A stretch of DNA of 64,000 bases from Microcoleus vaginatus_C (GTDB lineage Bacteria > Cyanobacteriota > Cyanobacteriia > Cyanobacteriales > Microcoleaceae). Location: assembly GCA_040004035.1 (NCBI GenBank), contig JAMPLN010000027.1. The stretch is one strand, 5' to 3'. How positions within the stretch are numbered: position 1 is the first letter of the stretch; every line of letters begins with the position of its first letter. Both the position numbers and the translations under genes were made by a program. Under the pieces are notes generated by a model. The model ran no database searches. It worked only from the letters and a program-made list of their open reading frames with translations, and was not told the origin of the DNA. This document shows, piece after piece, positions 24,834-34,283 of the stretch.

Positions 24834-27800
24834 CTAACTTTTAAGTTTCAACTTTTGCGAAATCGGCAGTTCGATCGCAAATTCTGTTCCCCGGCCAACT
24901 TCTGAATGACACTCCAACTTACCACCGTGGGTGTCTTTAATAATTTGGTAACTAATCGACAACCCCAAACCAGTGCCGGTGCCGATCGGTTTGGTAGTAA
25001 AAAATGGGTCAAACATCCTTGACTGAACTTCGGGACGGATACCGGGTCCGCTGTCAGAAATCCGCACACACACTTGATTTTCGCTGCTGACTTCAGTAAC
25101 AATGCGAATCTGATGAACTTTGCAAGTACAGTTTGTTGATGACTCTTCCATAGCGTCGATCGCATTCACCAGCAAATTCATAAATACTTGGTTTAATTGA
25201 GCCGGATAACACTCGACTTTGGGCAGGTTCCCGTAATTTTTAATAACTTGAATTTCCCGACGTTTTGGCTGTGACTGGAATCGGTGCTGCAAAATCACCA
25301 AAGTGCTCTCTATCCCTTCATGAATGTCTATTACTTTGCACTCTTTTTCGTCGAGTCTCGAAAAGTTTCGCAAAGACAGCACTATCTGCTTAATTCGGTT
25401 AGCACCTTCTTGCATTGAAGCCAGGATTTTTGGGAAATCTTCAGCGATAAAATCCACCTCGACTTCTGCCAATTCTTGGGCTATTTCAGGAACTGGTTCG
25501 GGATAGTATTGCTGGTAGAGCTGGAGCAATTTTACCAACTCGCGAGCGTACTGTGCGGCGGGAATAATATTGCCGTAGATGAAGCTGATCGGGTTATTAA
25601 TTTCATGGGCTACTCCCGCTACCATTTGCCCGATACTTGACATTTTTTCTGCTTGAATAAGCTGAGATTGAGCCTTTTTTAAGTCTGCCAGAGTTTGTTC
25701 TAACTGTTGCGCTTTTTCTCGTTCTCGCTGTTCGCTAAATTGCAACTCTACTTCGGCTTGTTTGCGATCGCTAATATCAATATGCGTGCCCGTCATCCGT
25801 AAAGGATTTCCCGAAGCGTCGTGTTCCATCACCTTTGCTTGAGCTAAAATCCACTTCCACTCACCGGATTTTGTCAGCATCCTAAATTCCACTTCGTAAG
25901 TAGGATTTTGGCCTTCTAGGTGAGCAGTTAGCGCTGCTTTAGCCGGAGACAAATCCTCTGGATGTACCAGTTTCTCCCAGGATGCAAAACTATTGGCTAT
26001 TTCTTCTACTTCATATCCCAGCATCGTTTTCCAGCGCGGATTAAAATAGACTTCTCCCGTGGCCAGATTCCAATCCCACAATCCCATCGCACTGCCTTCA
26101 AATGCCAGATAAAAACGTTCTTCGCTAATTTGCAAAGCTGCTTCAGCTTGTTTTCGATCGCTAATATCCATCACTGTTCCCAACAGTTTTAATACTTCCC
26201 CGGTTTCGCTAAAAACAGCTTCTCCCCTTCCTTCCACGTATATAATTTGACCGCTAGGATGCAAAAAACGAAACTCTCTTTTGTAGGCAATGCCTTGTGA
26301 GATAGTTAGGCTGACTGTTTGTTGCAATAATTCTCTGTCGTCGGGATGACACATCTTTAAAAGTTTGGCAGATGTCGGTTCAGTTGCACTTGAGTCAAGA
26401 CCAAAAATGCGGAATACTTCTTCTGACCAAGTAATTTTATTGGTGACTAAATCAAATTCCCAACTGCCGATATGGGCAATTTTCTGGGCTGCTGCTAGAC
26501 TAGCTTCGCTTTGTTGAAGTTTAAGTCGCTGTTGTTTATCTTGTTCGAGAAGATTGGCTTGAGCGATCGCAATTCCCATCTGTGCCGCCACAGCGCTCAA
26601 TAATCTGATCTCATCCTGCGTCCAGTGGCGGGGGCGATCGTACTGATGCAAGCATATCATTCCGTTGGCTTTTCCCTGATAGGAAGTGCGGATGGATATC
26701 ATCGACTTCAAACCTATTTGACAGCACAAATCTCGGACGTTTTCTAGCAGGGGTTCGGAAAAAACATCGTCAGAAGCTACAGCTTGATCTTGGGACAATA
26801 AAAACTCAACGTGAGGATTGCCCTGTATGGGAATTTCTAAATCTAAAAACGATTGAGAGGCTGTTTTTCTGTACTCAGCGACATTAGAAATTCTGGGAAC
26901 TGGGTCTTCTGTATAGGTGTGAATCAAGCAGCAATCGGCATTAAAAATTCGACCTATTTGAGCAGTCGCTGTTTGAAAAATTTGCTCTTGATTTAAGCTG
27001 TATCGAATTTCGAGAGTAATTGTTTCTAGCAGAAATCTTTGTTTTATTTGCCGTTCCAAAGCAGTTAAAGCTGTTTTAAGTTCTAGTTCTGCTTGTTTGC
27101 GATCGCTAATTTCAGTAGCCGTTCCCAAAATTTTCCAAGGTTTGTCGTCGGCTGTTCTGGCAAACACTGTATCCACGCTAACAAACCAGCGATATTCACC
27201 ATTTTTGTGCTGAATTCGGTACTCAAAATCAAAGCTTTCACCGTCTTTTGCTGCCTCAATCCTCCTCATGTGTTCTGAGAATCCTGGCAAATCTTCAGGA
27301 TGTATTAAGTTAGGAAGAAATCCTCCTGCCATCTGCGGGATTTCTTCAAAAGAATAGCCAATATCGCTATAGATTTCGCGGTTGATATACAGAGTTCGCT
27401 GTTCAATCAAATCGGAAACGTACAAAAGATTAGGATGTGTTTGAATTACTGCCGACAGCCAGCGTTGGCTGTCTCGGAGCTCTGCTTCGATCCGCTTGCG
27501 TTCTTCTATCTCTGCTTGAAGCCGCGCATTTTGTGCTAAAATTTGTTTATAAAGGCGGCTCAGAAGTAGTTGATTTTCGACGCGGCTCACCACTTCTTCT
27601 GTTTGAAATGGTTTACTAATGTAGTCTACACCCCCCACAGAAAAAGCTTTGACTTTATCAAAAACTTCATTTAAAGAGCTAATAAAAATCACAGGAATAT
27701 CTTTGGTTTGCGGACAAGCTTTTAGCTGTTCGCAGACTTGATAGCCATCCATACCGGGCATCATGATGTCCAGCAAAATCAAATCTGGTGGATTCGACAG

Positions 27801-27986
27801 AGCAAAGTTAAGAGCCAATTTACCATCTCGTGTCGGCCGCACTTTATATCCCCGCTTAGACAAAAGCTGGGATAAAAGCCGCAAGCTTTCTGGATGGTCG
27901 TCCACCATTAAAATATTTTCTTGTAAGACAGTGTTTTGAAGTCTAAGTGTTTCTAGTCTTGGATTTCTATTGTCAGTTGTATTCAC
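24834..27986 (-). CDS. Hybrid sensor: REC - PAS - GAF - PAS - PAS - histidine kinase
   Basis: 1050 aa from ATG 27986. An N-terminal response-regulator receiver has D29-D30, the phosphate acceptor D73 in LILLDIMMPGMDGYQV, and K127-type FISKPFQ-like ending (DYISKPF). Then a coiled helix, a PAS/PAC (~175-300), a GAF (~315-485), two PAS/PAC units (~495-620, ~625-755), a coiled helix with AEKMSSIGQMVAG, and HisKA with the phospho-His H794 in VAHEINNP. The ATPase shows NLLVNAIDAME, DSGPGI and GTGTGLGLSIS. The receiver at the N-terminus suggests input from another kinase. Soluble, no membrane span seen, so a cytoplasmic signal. No partner regulator is adjacent. Confidence 0.92.
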   Translation of the reverse strand: MNTTDNRNPRLETLRLQNTVLQENILMVDDHPESLRLLSQLLSKRGYKVRPTRDGKLALNFALSNPPDLILLDIMMPGMDGYQVCEQLKACPQTKDIPVIFISSLNEVFDKVKAFSVGGVDYISKPFQTEEVVSRVENQLLLSRLYKQILAQNARLQAEIEERKRIEAELRDSQRWLSAVIQTHPNLLYVSDLIEQRTLYINREIYSDIGYSFEEIPQMAGGFLPNLIHPEDLPGFSEHMRRIEAAKDGESFDFEYRIQHKNGEYRWFVSVDTVFARTADDKPWKILGTATEISDRKQAELELKTALTALERQIKQRFLLETITLEIRYSLNQEQIFQTATAQIGRIFNADCCLIHTYTEDPVPRISNVAEYRKTASQSFLDLEIPIQGNPHVEFLLSQDQAVASDDVFSEPLLENVRDLCCQIGLKSMISIRTSYQGKANGMICLHQYDRPRHWTQDEIRLLSAVAAQMGIAIAQANLLEQDKQQRLKLQQSEASLAAAQKIAHIGSWEFDLVTNKITWSEEVFRIFGLDSSATEPTSAKLLKMCHPDDRELLQQTVSLTISQGIAYKREFRFLHPSGQIIYVEGRGEAVFSETGEVLKLLGTVMDISDRKQAEAALQISEERFYLAFEGSAMGLWDWNLATGEVYFNPRWKTMLGYEVEEIANSFASWEKLVHPEDLSPAKAALTAHLEGQNPTYEVEFRMLTKSGEWKWILAQAKVMEHDASGNPLRMTGTHIDISDRKQAEVELQFSEQREREKAQQLEQTLADLKKAQSQLIQAEKMSSIGQMVAGVAHEINNPISFIYGNIIPAAQYARELVKLLQLYQQYYPEPVPEIAQELAEVEVDFIAEDFPKILASMQEGANRIKQIVLSLRNFSRLDEKECKVIDIHEGIESTLVILQHRFQSQPKRREIQVIKNYGNLPKVECYPAQLNQVFMNLLVNAIDAMEESSTNCTCKVHQIRIVTEVSSENQVCVRISDSGPGIRPEVQSRMFDPFFTTKPIGTGTGLGLSISYQIIKDTHGGKLECHSEVGRGTEFAIELPISQKLKLKS

Positions 27987-28558
27987 AGCAGACCCTCAAA
28001 CTATTCAAGTTGTATATGTGGGAATATTTTTAAAGTCATTAACCGCTTGTAGCTAACACTCTCAGATAAACCAGCACAACTATTGGCTCTCTAGCACACT
28101 CCTAAATTATCTGTCATTATATCAAAAATAATGCTCATTTGAAAATCTTGGTGGCTCAAATTATCGGAGCCGAGTGAGAAAACAGCCTAGATGCCTCAAA
28201 TCACAGGCTAAGCAAGGGATTTTGATTAAAGGTAAAGCTTGTCCACTTTCTATAACCCGGTTTTACCTGCCTTTATCTGGTGGCTTTTTTTGTGTTTTTT
28301 TCAGTAGATATCCTCACTGGAAAGGTTAATTAAAACAGGCCGGAACATGGGTGTCAACTTAAGACTAAAATTTTTTGTTTTTCTGGTTTGTATCCAAGTC
28401 TTGAGTTCCCTAAATCCCCCTTTTTTAGCAGCGCTAGGGGCAGTGTAGGCATAATTGTCAAACAGTATGCCGTTACTACATTTGAGCTTAAGTTGACACC
28501 AATGAACCCTGAAATACTCCTACAATATCTTATATTTTATTTGCGCTGTCGGGCTGAT
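27987..28558. other. Gap with a 151-bp inverted-repeat element
   Basis: About 570 bases. It holds the histidine kinase promoter region (27990-28100), an unremarkable AT-rich part, and the element at 28350-28500. No gene is supported. Confidence 0.5.
28350..28500. repeat. Inverted-repeat element with exact 14-bp ends
   Basis: GGTGTCAACTTAAG at 28350-28363 and its exact reverse complement CTTAAGTTGACACC at 28487-28500. The 151-bp length and absence of any open frame fit a MITE. The flanks (ACATG before, AATG after) show no convincing target duplication. The outer right sequence TTGACACCAATG also occurs once near 61672. Confidence 0.65.
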
Positions 28559-29497
28559 TTATGGTATCTTTGTCTCGATCTGCAATTCCCCGCAAGCGGC
28601 GTACACGGCTTTCACGTTATACCAATTCAGAAAAATCCGAGCAATTTCTAGAGCTAATTGCGGCTTGCCTTGGTCAATCAACCACTGCAAAAAAGGAGTC
28701 ATAGTTCGCTCGTTCAGCATTCCACCTAATGATAAAACTCCCCACAGTATTTGGTGCAAAAAAGTCATTTGAATCATCATCCGCACTTCCCAACTTGGGT
28801 GTTTTTGATAAAACAAAACTCCCATTCTCCCGCGCTGAATTTCGCGGTCAATCATGCCCGGAATTTGCTCTAAACTAAAAGGTGGATGCCAGTGATAGCC
28901 GACTGCAGCCGGACATTTAATTAGTTTCAAACCTAAATTTTTTAACCTGACTCCCAACTCTAAATCTTCCCATCCGTACAGTTGAAAGCGAGTGTCAAAA
29001 AGTCCAGCAGCCAGCAGCCAGTGGCGGGCGATCGCCACATTTCCCGTAGCAAAATAAGCCGCCGAAAAATCTGTTATTTTGTAAGGTTCCGAAGTAGGAT
29101 TATCGAAATTGCAAGTATTAATCACGCTGCCGTAAGTAAAAACCGCATCAGTATCTTTGTAACCCTGTAGTAAAGCATCGGCGTGTGCTTGCAAAAAATT
29201 CTCTGTTACCACCAAATCGCTGTCAATAAAAATAATGGTATCGCCCTTAGCATCTTCAACGCCCAAATTTCGGGCAGCCGCCGGGCCCTGGTGAGATTGA
29301 CAGATCGATCGCACATGAGGCAACAAGTCAGCATTTGCCTCCAGCCACTCCAGCGTCCCGTCCGTCGATCCGTCGTCCACGACAATTACTTCATACTCTC
29401 TGACAATCTCACCGAACTGCTGATTTTCCAAAGCCAGTAGACATTTTGCCAAAATCGGTTTACGATTGTACGTCGGAATCACAACACTAAAAAACAC
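28559..29497 (-). CDS. Glycosyltransferase family 2
   Basis: 312 aa from ATG 29497. A GT-A fold is plain: VVIPTYNRKPILAKCL, VDDGSTDGTLEW, GPAAARNLGVEDAKGD, the DXD-like FIDSDLVV (~93-100) and YGWEDLELGVRLK. It transfers a sugar from a nucleotide sugar, probably onto a surface polysaccharide or glycolipid; the acceptor is unknown. No membrane span, so likely peripheral. It is not beside other polysaccharide genes. Confidence 0.9.
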   Translation of the reverse strand: MFFSVVIPTYNRKPILAKCLLALENQQFGEIVREYEVIVVDDGSTDGTLEWLEANADLLPHVRSICQSHQGPAAARNLGVEDAKGDTIIFIDSDLVVTENFLQAHADALLQGYKDTDAVFTYGSVINTCNFDNPTSEPYKITDFSAAYFATGNVAIARHWLLAAGLFDTRFQLYGWEDLELGVRLKNLGLKLIKCPAAVGYHWHPPFSLEQIPGMIDREIQRGRMGVLFYQKHPSWEVRMMIQMTFLHQILWGVLSLGGMLNERTMTPFLQWLIDQGKPQLALEIARIFLNWYNVKAVYAACGELQIETKIP

Positions 29498-29663
29498 GGT
29501 TTTTCCCCATCGCCACAGTTACCGTATCCCACGGTAGCAGATTTTCCGCAGCAACTCCCCCGGTAAATAGCCAAGTTTAGCAAAAAAAGAATATATAAAT
29601 CTGTACTATTTCTGACAAGAATCGATCTCAATTAGGTGCATAATGAAAAGTCGGTTAAATCGG

Positions 29664-29781
29664 ATATCTTGCACCATTCTCAAGAACAGGCTTTCCGGCC
29701 TGTTCCACAAAAATGATATTTTTTTGTGGGGTGGGCCGGAGAGCCCGCCCTGAAAAGCTTAGTGACAATGGTGCAAGATGT
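29664..29781 (+). repeat. ACATCTTGCACCATT inverted-repeat element, best copy
   Basis: Left end ATATCTTGCACCATT (29664-29678), right end AATGGTGCAAGATGT (29767-29781). The interior has a CAGGCTTTCCGGCCTG hairpin and TTTTTTTGTGGGGTGGG with GCCGGAGAGCCCGCC. It lies 27 bases before argG. Related copies are at 14778-14898, 47983-48045 and 49754-49874. Confidence 0.75.
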
Positions 29782-29807
29782 CAGTTAAATTCAGGATGTA
29801 AATAGCA

Positions 29808-31016
29808 ATGAGTCGCGCTAAAAAAGTTGTGCTAGCATATTCGGGCGGAGTCGATACCTCCGTCTGCATTCCTTACCTCAAAAACGAGTGGGGTGTGGAA
29901 GAGGTAATTACTCTGGCTGCGGATTTGGGACAGGGAGACGAATTAGAACCGATCCGCAAAAAAGCTTTAGCATCCGGTGCTTCGGAATCTTTAGTTATTG
30001 ATGCTACCGAAGAATTTGTCAAAGACTATGCGTTTCCAGCGATTCAAGCTAACGCACTTTACGAAAACCGTTATCCCCTTTCGACTGCCCTCGCTCGCCC
30101 GCTGATTGCTAAATTGTTAGTAGAAGCTGCGGAAAAATACGGTGCAGATGCGATCGCCCACGGTTGCACAGGTAAAGGAAACGATCAGGTACGGTTTGAT
30201 GTGTCGATCGGCGCGCTCAACCCCAAGATTAAAATCTTAGCACCAGCGCGGGAGTGGAAAATGAGCCGCGAGGAAACGATCGCATACGGCGAGAAATGCG
30301 GCATTCCGTCGCCTGTGAAAAAGTCTTCGCCTTACAGTATCGATCGCAACTTATTGGGAATGGCAATTGAAGCCGGAATCCTCGAAGATCCTTGGGCGGA
30401 ACCGCCAGAGGAAGTTTATTTGATGACAAAGGCGATCGAACAAACTCCCGACACACCCGAATACATAGAAATCGGTTTCGATTGCGGAAATCCTGTCACT
30501 TTAAACGGCAAAAATTTATCACCAGTCGCCTTAATTTCCCAGCTCAACGAAATAGTGGGAAACCACGGAGTCGGGCGCATAGACATGATTGAAAACCGCC
30601 TCGTCGGGATTAAATCGCGGGAAATTTACGAAACACCAGCGATTTTAGTTTTGATGCACGCGCACCGAGACTTAGAAAGTTTGACGCTGACAGCAGATGT
30701 GACGCGGTACAAGCGAGGCATCGAAGAAACCTACAGCCAAATGATTTATAACGGTCTTTGGTACAATCCTTTGAAAACAGCTTTAGACGCATTTATTCAG
30801 GACACGCAAAAGCGAGTAACGGGAACCGTGCGGCTCAAACTGTTCAAAGGAAATGCGACTATTGTCGGCCGCAAATCTGACAATTCTCTGTACAGTTTCG
30901 ACTTAGCAACCTACGGCGCAGAGGACGAATTCGATCACAAAGCTGCCGAAGGATTTGTCTATGTTTGGGGACTACCAACCCGCATTTGGTCGGAGAAGAA
31001 TAGAGGTTATAAATAG
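29808..31016 (+). CDS. argG: Argininosuccinate synthase
   Basis: 402 aa from ATG 29808. Joins citrulline and aspartate with ATP in arginine biosynthesis. The N-terminal PP-loop AYSGGVDTSVCIPYL (10-24), HGCTGKGNDQVRFD and SPYSIDRNLLG segments are intact, and the length is the family norm of ~400 aa. The gene is single, with an inverted-repeat element just upstream that may carry part of its leader. Confidence 0.97.
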   Translation: MSRAKKVVLAYSGGVDTSVCIPYLKNEWGVEEVITLAADLGQGDELEPIRKKALASGASESLVIDATEEFVKDYAFPAIQANALYENRYPLSTALARPLIAKLLVEAAEKYGADAIAHGCTGKGNDQVRFDVSIGALNPKIKILAPAREWKMSREETIAYGEKCGIPSPVKKSSPYSIDRNLLGMAIEAGILEDPWAEPPEEVYLMTKAIEQTPDTPEYIEIGFDCGNPVTLNGKNLSPVALISQLNEIVGNHGVGRIDMIENRLVGIKSREIYETPAILVLMHAHRDLESLTLTADVTRYKRGIEETYSQMIYNGLWYNPLKTALDAFIQDTQKRVTGTVRLKLFKGNATIVGRKSDNSLYSFDLATYGAEDEFDHKAAEGFVYVWGLPTRIWSEKNRGYK

Positions 31017-31372
31017 GAGCGAATTAGGGTTAAAAACTCGATGTTAGCCCACCGAATCGAATTCGGATTAACAATTCGATCTTAACCCGCCGAATCGAAT
31101 TGGCTGCTACACAAACAAAGTCCGCCTTCGCGGAATTAGAGTAGGGTGTGCACAGCACACCTTATTTGCCACAATCGCCCAACCTCTGCCAATTGCCTAA
31201 GTCATGAGTTAGTAAGATACAGTAATAATTGGTAATTGGTAACAGGTTGTTATCCTAATAATTTGTTAAATTGTCTTCACACAAATTTAGCTTTGAGGTA
31301 GGGGTTTAAACCCCTGCCGGATTGCGGCAGGGCTGCGCCAGGATTGGTGGGTCAACGTAAAACAGCCGATCG
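31017..31372. other. Repeat-rich gap after argG
   Basis: Holds an imperfect tandem pair around TAGCCCACCGAATCGAATT and TTAACCCGCCGAATCGAATT (31033-31101), a third copy of the GTCCGCCTTCGCGGA repeat (31085-31136), and the palindrome GTAGGGGTTTAAACCCCTGC near 31297. No gene is seen; this is the space between convergent argG and the GTPase gene. Confidence 0.55.
31085..31136 (-). repeat. Dispersed AGTCCGCGAAGGCGGACT repeat, copy 3
   Basis: In reverse complement it reads TTCCGCGAAGGCGGACTTTG followed by TTTGTGTAGCAGCC and AATTCGATTCGGCGGG, matching copies at 2771 and 8877. Confidence 0.7.
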
Positions 31373-32821
31373 CTAAGATTGCTGTTTATCCACACTTCCC
31401 AAATCCAACTTAGCGCGCAACTCTTCCTTAATCCGATTTAAAATAGAATCCTCATCCAAAGAAGACAAAATCTTGCTCACAACAGCCTTTGGCCCATCAT
31501 CTCCCCAAGAAGCACCATTAGCCAAATAAGCCTTAGTAACTTGACCGATACCATAGGAAGAAACCCCCGCGATCGCAGCTTGCGTCACTGCCACAGACAA
31601 ATAAGGCCCTAAAGCCAAGCCCCCCGTCGCTGGCGTCGCCAAACCCAACAATCCTTTCAAAGAACTCAAACCAAAATTAGCCAACAATTCGCCGGCCGTA
31701 ATCCCGCCCATACTAATCGCAATCTTTTGCAGCAATTCCACCGCGCCCGCTTCTGTCATCGCAATGCCGTAAACTTTAGATAAAGTTAATATCATCACCA
31801 CATCAATTACCGCACCGCTAAGAATATCAACTACAGTAATTGGATTAAGTGCGATCGCCACCGCTTTAGTCATTACCCCGTTCCAGATAATTCGATTAGC
31901 CGCCTCATCTCGAATCTCCATTTTTCGCTGCACCAACTGCTCGTTAATATCCCCCGCACAGAGCATCGTATTCAGCGCGACCAAAGATTTGCCTTCCCGG
32001 TCTAAAATCTCCAAAATCTTTAATTTTAAATCTTGCACTTGTGGCAAACTGCGAGTCATTTGCACGCCCATACTTCCGTCGGGACGGCGCACCGCCCTCG
32101 CCGTCAAAGGCGAAGCCGCCGCCATCACAATTTCATCGGGAGACAACAATTCTCTTACGCGATCGTCTCGAATTTTATGATAAATTGCCAGCCTGTCTGC
32201 ATCGGGATACTGGTCAATTTTATTAAACACTAATAACATCGGTTTTCCGGCTTCCCGCAACTGCGAAAGTGCTGCGTATTCCACCTTTGTAATGTCGCCA
32301 GCAACTACAAACAAAATCAAATCTGCTTGTTGAGCAACGCGGCGCGCCAACATTTCGCGAGTTTCGCCGTCAACTTCATCGATTCCCGGAGTGTCGATTA
32401 ATTCAACTTGCGACAAACGGTAAATAACTGGCGAAAGTCGATCAGGCAAATTCTCATCAATTCCCTCTCCGACATCCCACTGGCCAATAGTCGTGGTGCG
32501 AGTCACCCCGTGAGTCGGGCCAGTTTCAAACACATTTTGACCTAGCAGCGCGTTCAAAACCGAAGATTTTCCCCTTCCCACCATCCCAAACACAGCTATT
32601 TGCACGCAAGCGCGCTCTAGCTTGTCGAGCATTTTCTCCAACCCGCCAATTTCCGGTTCCAGTCCAGTTCGCTCTTGAACTGTCAAGTCGAGATTTTCTA
32701 CTATATCTCGCAGAGCATCTTTAGCGTGGCGCAGGTTGAGTTCTGCCTGAATGTCTGCGAAGCTTAAAATTGTGTCATCTAATTCTCGATCGACATTTGA
32801 AAAATTCGAGGCTTCAGTCAT
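31373..32821 (-). CDS. DUF697-containing GTPase (Era/dynamin-like family)
   Basis: 482 aa from ATG 32821. G-domain motifs are present: G1 GMVGRGKSS (79-87), G2 GVTRTTTIGQW, G3 DTPGIDEV and G4 NKIDQ. From ~310 to ~445 lies the DUF697 region with several hydrophobic helices (VVDILSGAVIDVVMILTLS, ISMGGITAGELLANFGL), so it is probably membrane associated. A helical N-terminus (1-70) precedes the G domain. The family is common in cyanobacteria and functions remain undefined; cell envelope or chloroplast-type membrane processes are guesses. Confidence 0.85.
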   Translation of the reverse strand: MTEASNFSNVDRELDDTILSFADIQAELNLRHAKDALRDIVENLDLTVQERTGLEPEIGGLEKMLDKLERACVQIAVFGMVGRGKSSVLNALLGQNVFETGPTHGVTRTTTIGQWDVGEGIDENLPDRLSPVIYRLSQVELIDTPGIDEVDGETREMLARRVAQQADLILFVVAGDITKVEYAALSQLREAGKPMLLVFNKIDQYPDADRLAIYHKIRDDRVRELLSPDEIVMAAASPLTARAVRRPDGSMGVQMTRSLPQVQDLKLKILEILDREGKSLVALNTMLCAGDINEQLVQRKMEIRDEAANRIIWNGVMTKAVAIALNPITVVDILSGAVIDVVMILTLSKVYGIAMTEAGAVELLQKIAISMGGITAGELLANFGLSSLKGLLGLATPATGGLALGPYLSVAVTQAAIAGVSSYGIGQVTKAYLANGASWGDDGPKAVVSKILSSLDEDSILNRIKEELRAKLDLGSVDKQQS

Positions 32822-32934
32822 TGTTACCTTATGTTATAGCTTTGCTTCACTTAAAGTTTCAACAGATACCATGCCATTCTAGCTTTTTCCGTCTGCTTTG
32901 TACATTAGGGGTCAATGGTGTGTTTAGAAGCCGG

Positions 32935-32963
32935 GTAGGGAGACAGCAATGCTGTGTCCCTAC
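32935..32963 (+). repeat. Short hairpin repeat GTAGGGAG...TCCCTAC
   Basis: GTAGGGAGACAGCAATGC followed by TGTGTCCCTAC, related to the unit at 11704-11730. It lies between the divergent GTPase and CPBP protease genes, 34 bases before the latter's start. Confidence 0.6.
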
Positions 32964-32996
32964 AGATATCATGTAAAACCTGTTTAATTTACAACA

Positions 32997-33827
32997 ATGA
33001 TTAACCCCATCAAAATCGCCTGTTATCCATTTCCTTTACGTGTGATAATTTTCCTATTAATATTGCTAACAATTTGGCTGCCACTAGCAGCACCAATTTA
33101 TCTTTTAGTTAAAGATAGTAACCTAGCAACTATTCTGACAATGGGATTGTTGTTTACTGAGTTTCTGTTCCTAGTGCCGCGCTGGGGGAAACAGGTTTAC
33201 GGACAAACCCAATTACTCAAAAGTTACGGTTTAATCAATACGCGAAAAAACGGTTTTGAGCTTTTAATCGGATTGGCGATCGGGCTTTTGCTCACTTTTA
33301 GCTTATTTGCGGTGCAAGGGCTGTTCGGCTTAGTCGCGTGGCAAAATTCTGATAATTTGCCGAGAATCATCGCAGAAGGGCTGTTAAGCGCCCTTGGAGT
33401 CGGTTTGGCGGAGGAGTTGGTATTCCGTGGTTGGTTGCTGGACGAGTTGCAGCGGGATTACAATTATAAAATATCTCTGTGGGCGAATAGCCTGGTGTTT
33501 GCCCTATCTCATTTTATCAAACCTGTCGCGGCAATGCTGGAGAGTTGGCCGCAGTTTCCAGGGTTGTTGTTGCTGGGTTTGATTCTGGTTTGGGGAAAAA
33601 GATCGCGCCAAAATCGCCTCGGTTTGTCGATCGGGCTTCATGCAGGTTTAGTCTGGGGATATTATATGATTAACATCGGGCAGTTAGTGCGATATTCGGG
33701 ATCTGTTCCCGACTGGGTGACAGGAGTTAACGGCAATCCGCTAGCTGGGGCGATCGGGCTGTTGTTTTTGAGTGTCTTGGCCTTGGGAATGCGAAAAATG
33801 TCTGAACATTCCAAAGGTTTCGAGTAA
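32997..33827 (+). CDS. CPBP family intramembrane glutamic protease
   Basis: 276 aa from ATG 32997. Several hydrophobic spans (for example IIFLLILLTIWLPLAAPIYL and LLIGLAIGLLLTFSLFAV) and the CPBP (Abi/Rce1) motifs: E139-E140-LVFRGW with R144, then FALSHFIKP and GLSIGLHAGLVWG with the conserved His residues. Such proteins cleave membrane substrates; some take part in bacteriocin immunity or prenyl-protein processing. Substrate is not deducible. Confidence 0.88.
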   Translation: MINPIKIACYPFPLRVIIFLLILLTIWLPLAAPIYLLVKDSNLATILTMGLLFTEFLFLVPRWGKQVYGQTQLLKSYGLINTRKNGFELLIGLAIGLLLTFSLFAVQGLFGLVAWQNSDNLPRIIAEGLLSALGVGLAEELVFRGWLLDELQRDYNYKISLWANSLVFALSHFIKPVAAMLESWPQFPGLLLLGLILVWGKRSRQNRLGLSIGLHAGLVWGYYMINIGQLVRYSGSVPDWVTGVNGNPLAGAIGLLFLSVLALGMRKMSEHSKGFE

Positions 33828-33881
33828 GGACGAAGAGTCCTTATTTGCCACAACTTTGAGGACTAAAGTCCTCACTACCAC
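33826..33881 (+). repeat. GGACTAAAGTCC-type hairpin repeat
   Basis: GGACGAAGAGTCC followed by TTTGAGGACTAAAGTCCTCA. Two small palindromes of the kind often dispersed in filamentous cyanobacteria; a related TCAGGACTTCTGTCCTCA unit is at ~44505. Possible terminator of the CPBP gene. Confidence 0.5.
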
Positions 33882-33908
33882 CCAACTTCTTGAGAAATTT
33901 ATAAACTT

Positions 33909-34283
33909 ATGAAACTCAGCATCTTTGGCACTGCTACACTGTTAATGTATACAGGTTTTTTAGCTCCGGCAAACGCACAAAATACAGCACAAATCAAGCC
34001 AAATAATTTTTTAGTTCAAGTGCAACAAACGCAAGAACAAGTTCTCAATGCTTGCATCCAGAATCGGGTTGAAACCCTGCCAAATCCTTTTACCGATGTA
34101 CCTTCCAATCACTGGGCTTACAAAGCTGTTTTGACAATGTATTATTGCGGTGCTTACCGAGAAGGGACGCCACCTGCTTTAATTAAAGAATCACTGGAAT
34201 CGGGACCTCCTACTAGAGAAAGTTTGCCTTCCCGATCACGGTTTCCAAATTTTCCATTAGAGCCATTTCCCGTGATTAATTAA
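33909..34283 (+). CDS. Small secreted protein with an S-layer-homology-like segment
   Basis: 124 aa from ATG 33909. Signal peptide at residues 1-24 (MKLSIFGTATLLMYTGFLAP..NA). Around residue 60-85 the sequence PFTDVPSNHWAYKAVLTMYY resembles the first half of an SLH domain, which binds wall polymers in cyanobacterial outer-membrane porins. The C-terminal tail is Pro/Ser/Arg rich. Its last ~30 codons are duplicated downstream out of frame (34279-34360), so the 3' end has been rearranged. Function unknown. Confidence 0.65.
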   Translation: MKLSIFGTATLLMYTGFLAPANAQNTAQIKPNNFLVQVQQTQEQVLNACIQNRVETLPNPFTDVPSNHWAYKAVLTMYYCGAYREGTPPALIKESLESGPPTRESLPSRSRFPNFPLEPFPVIN

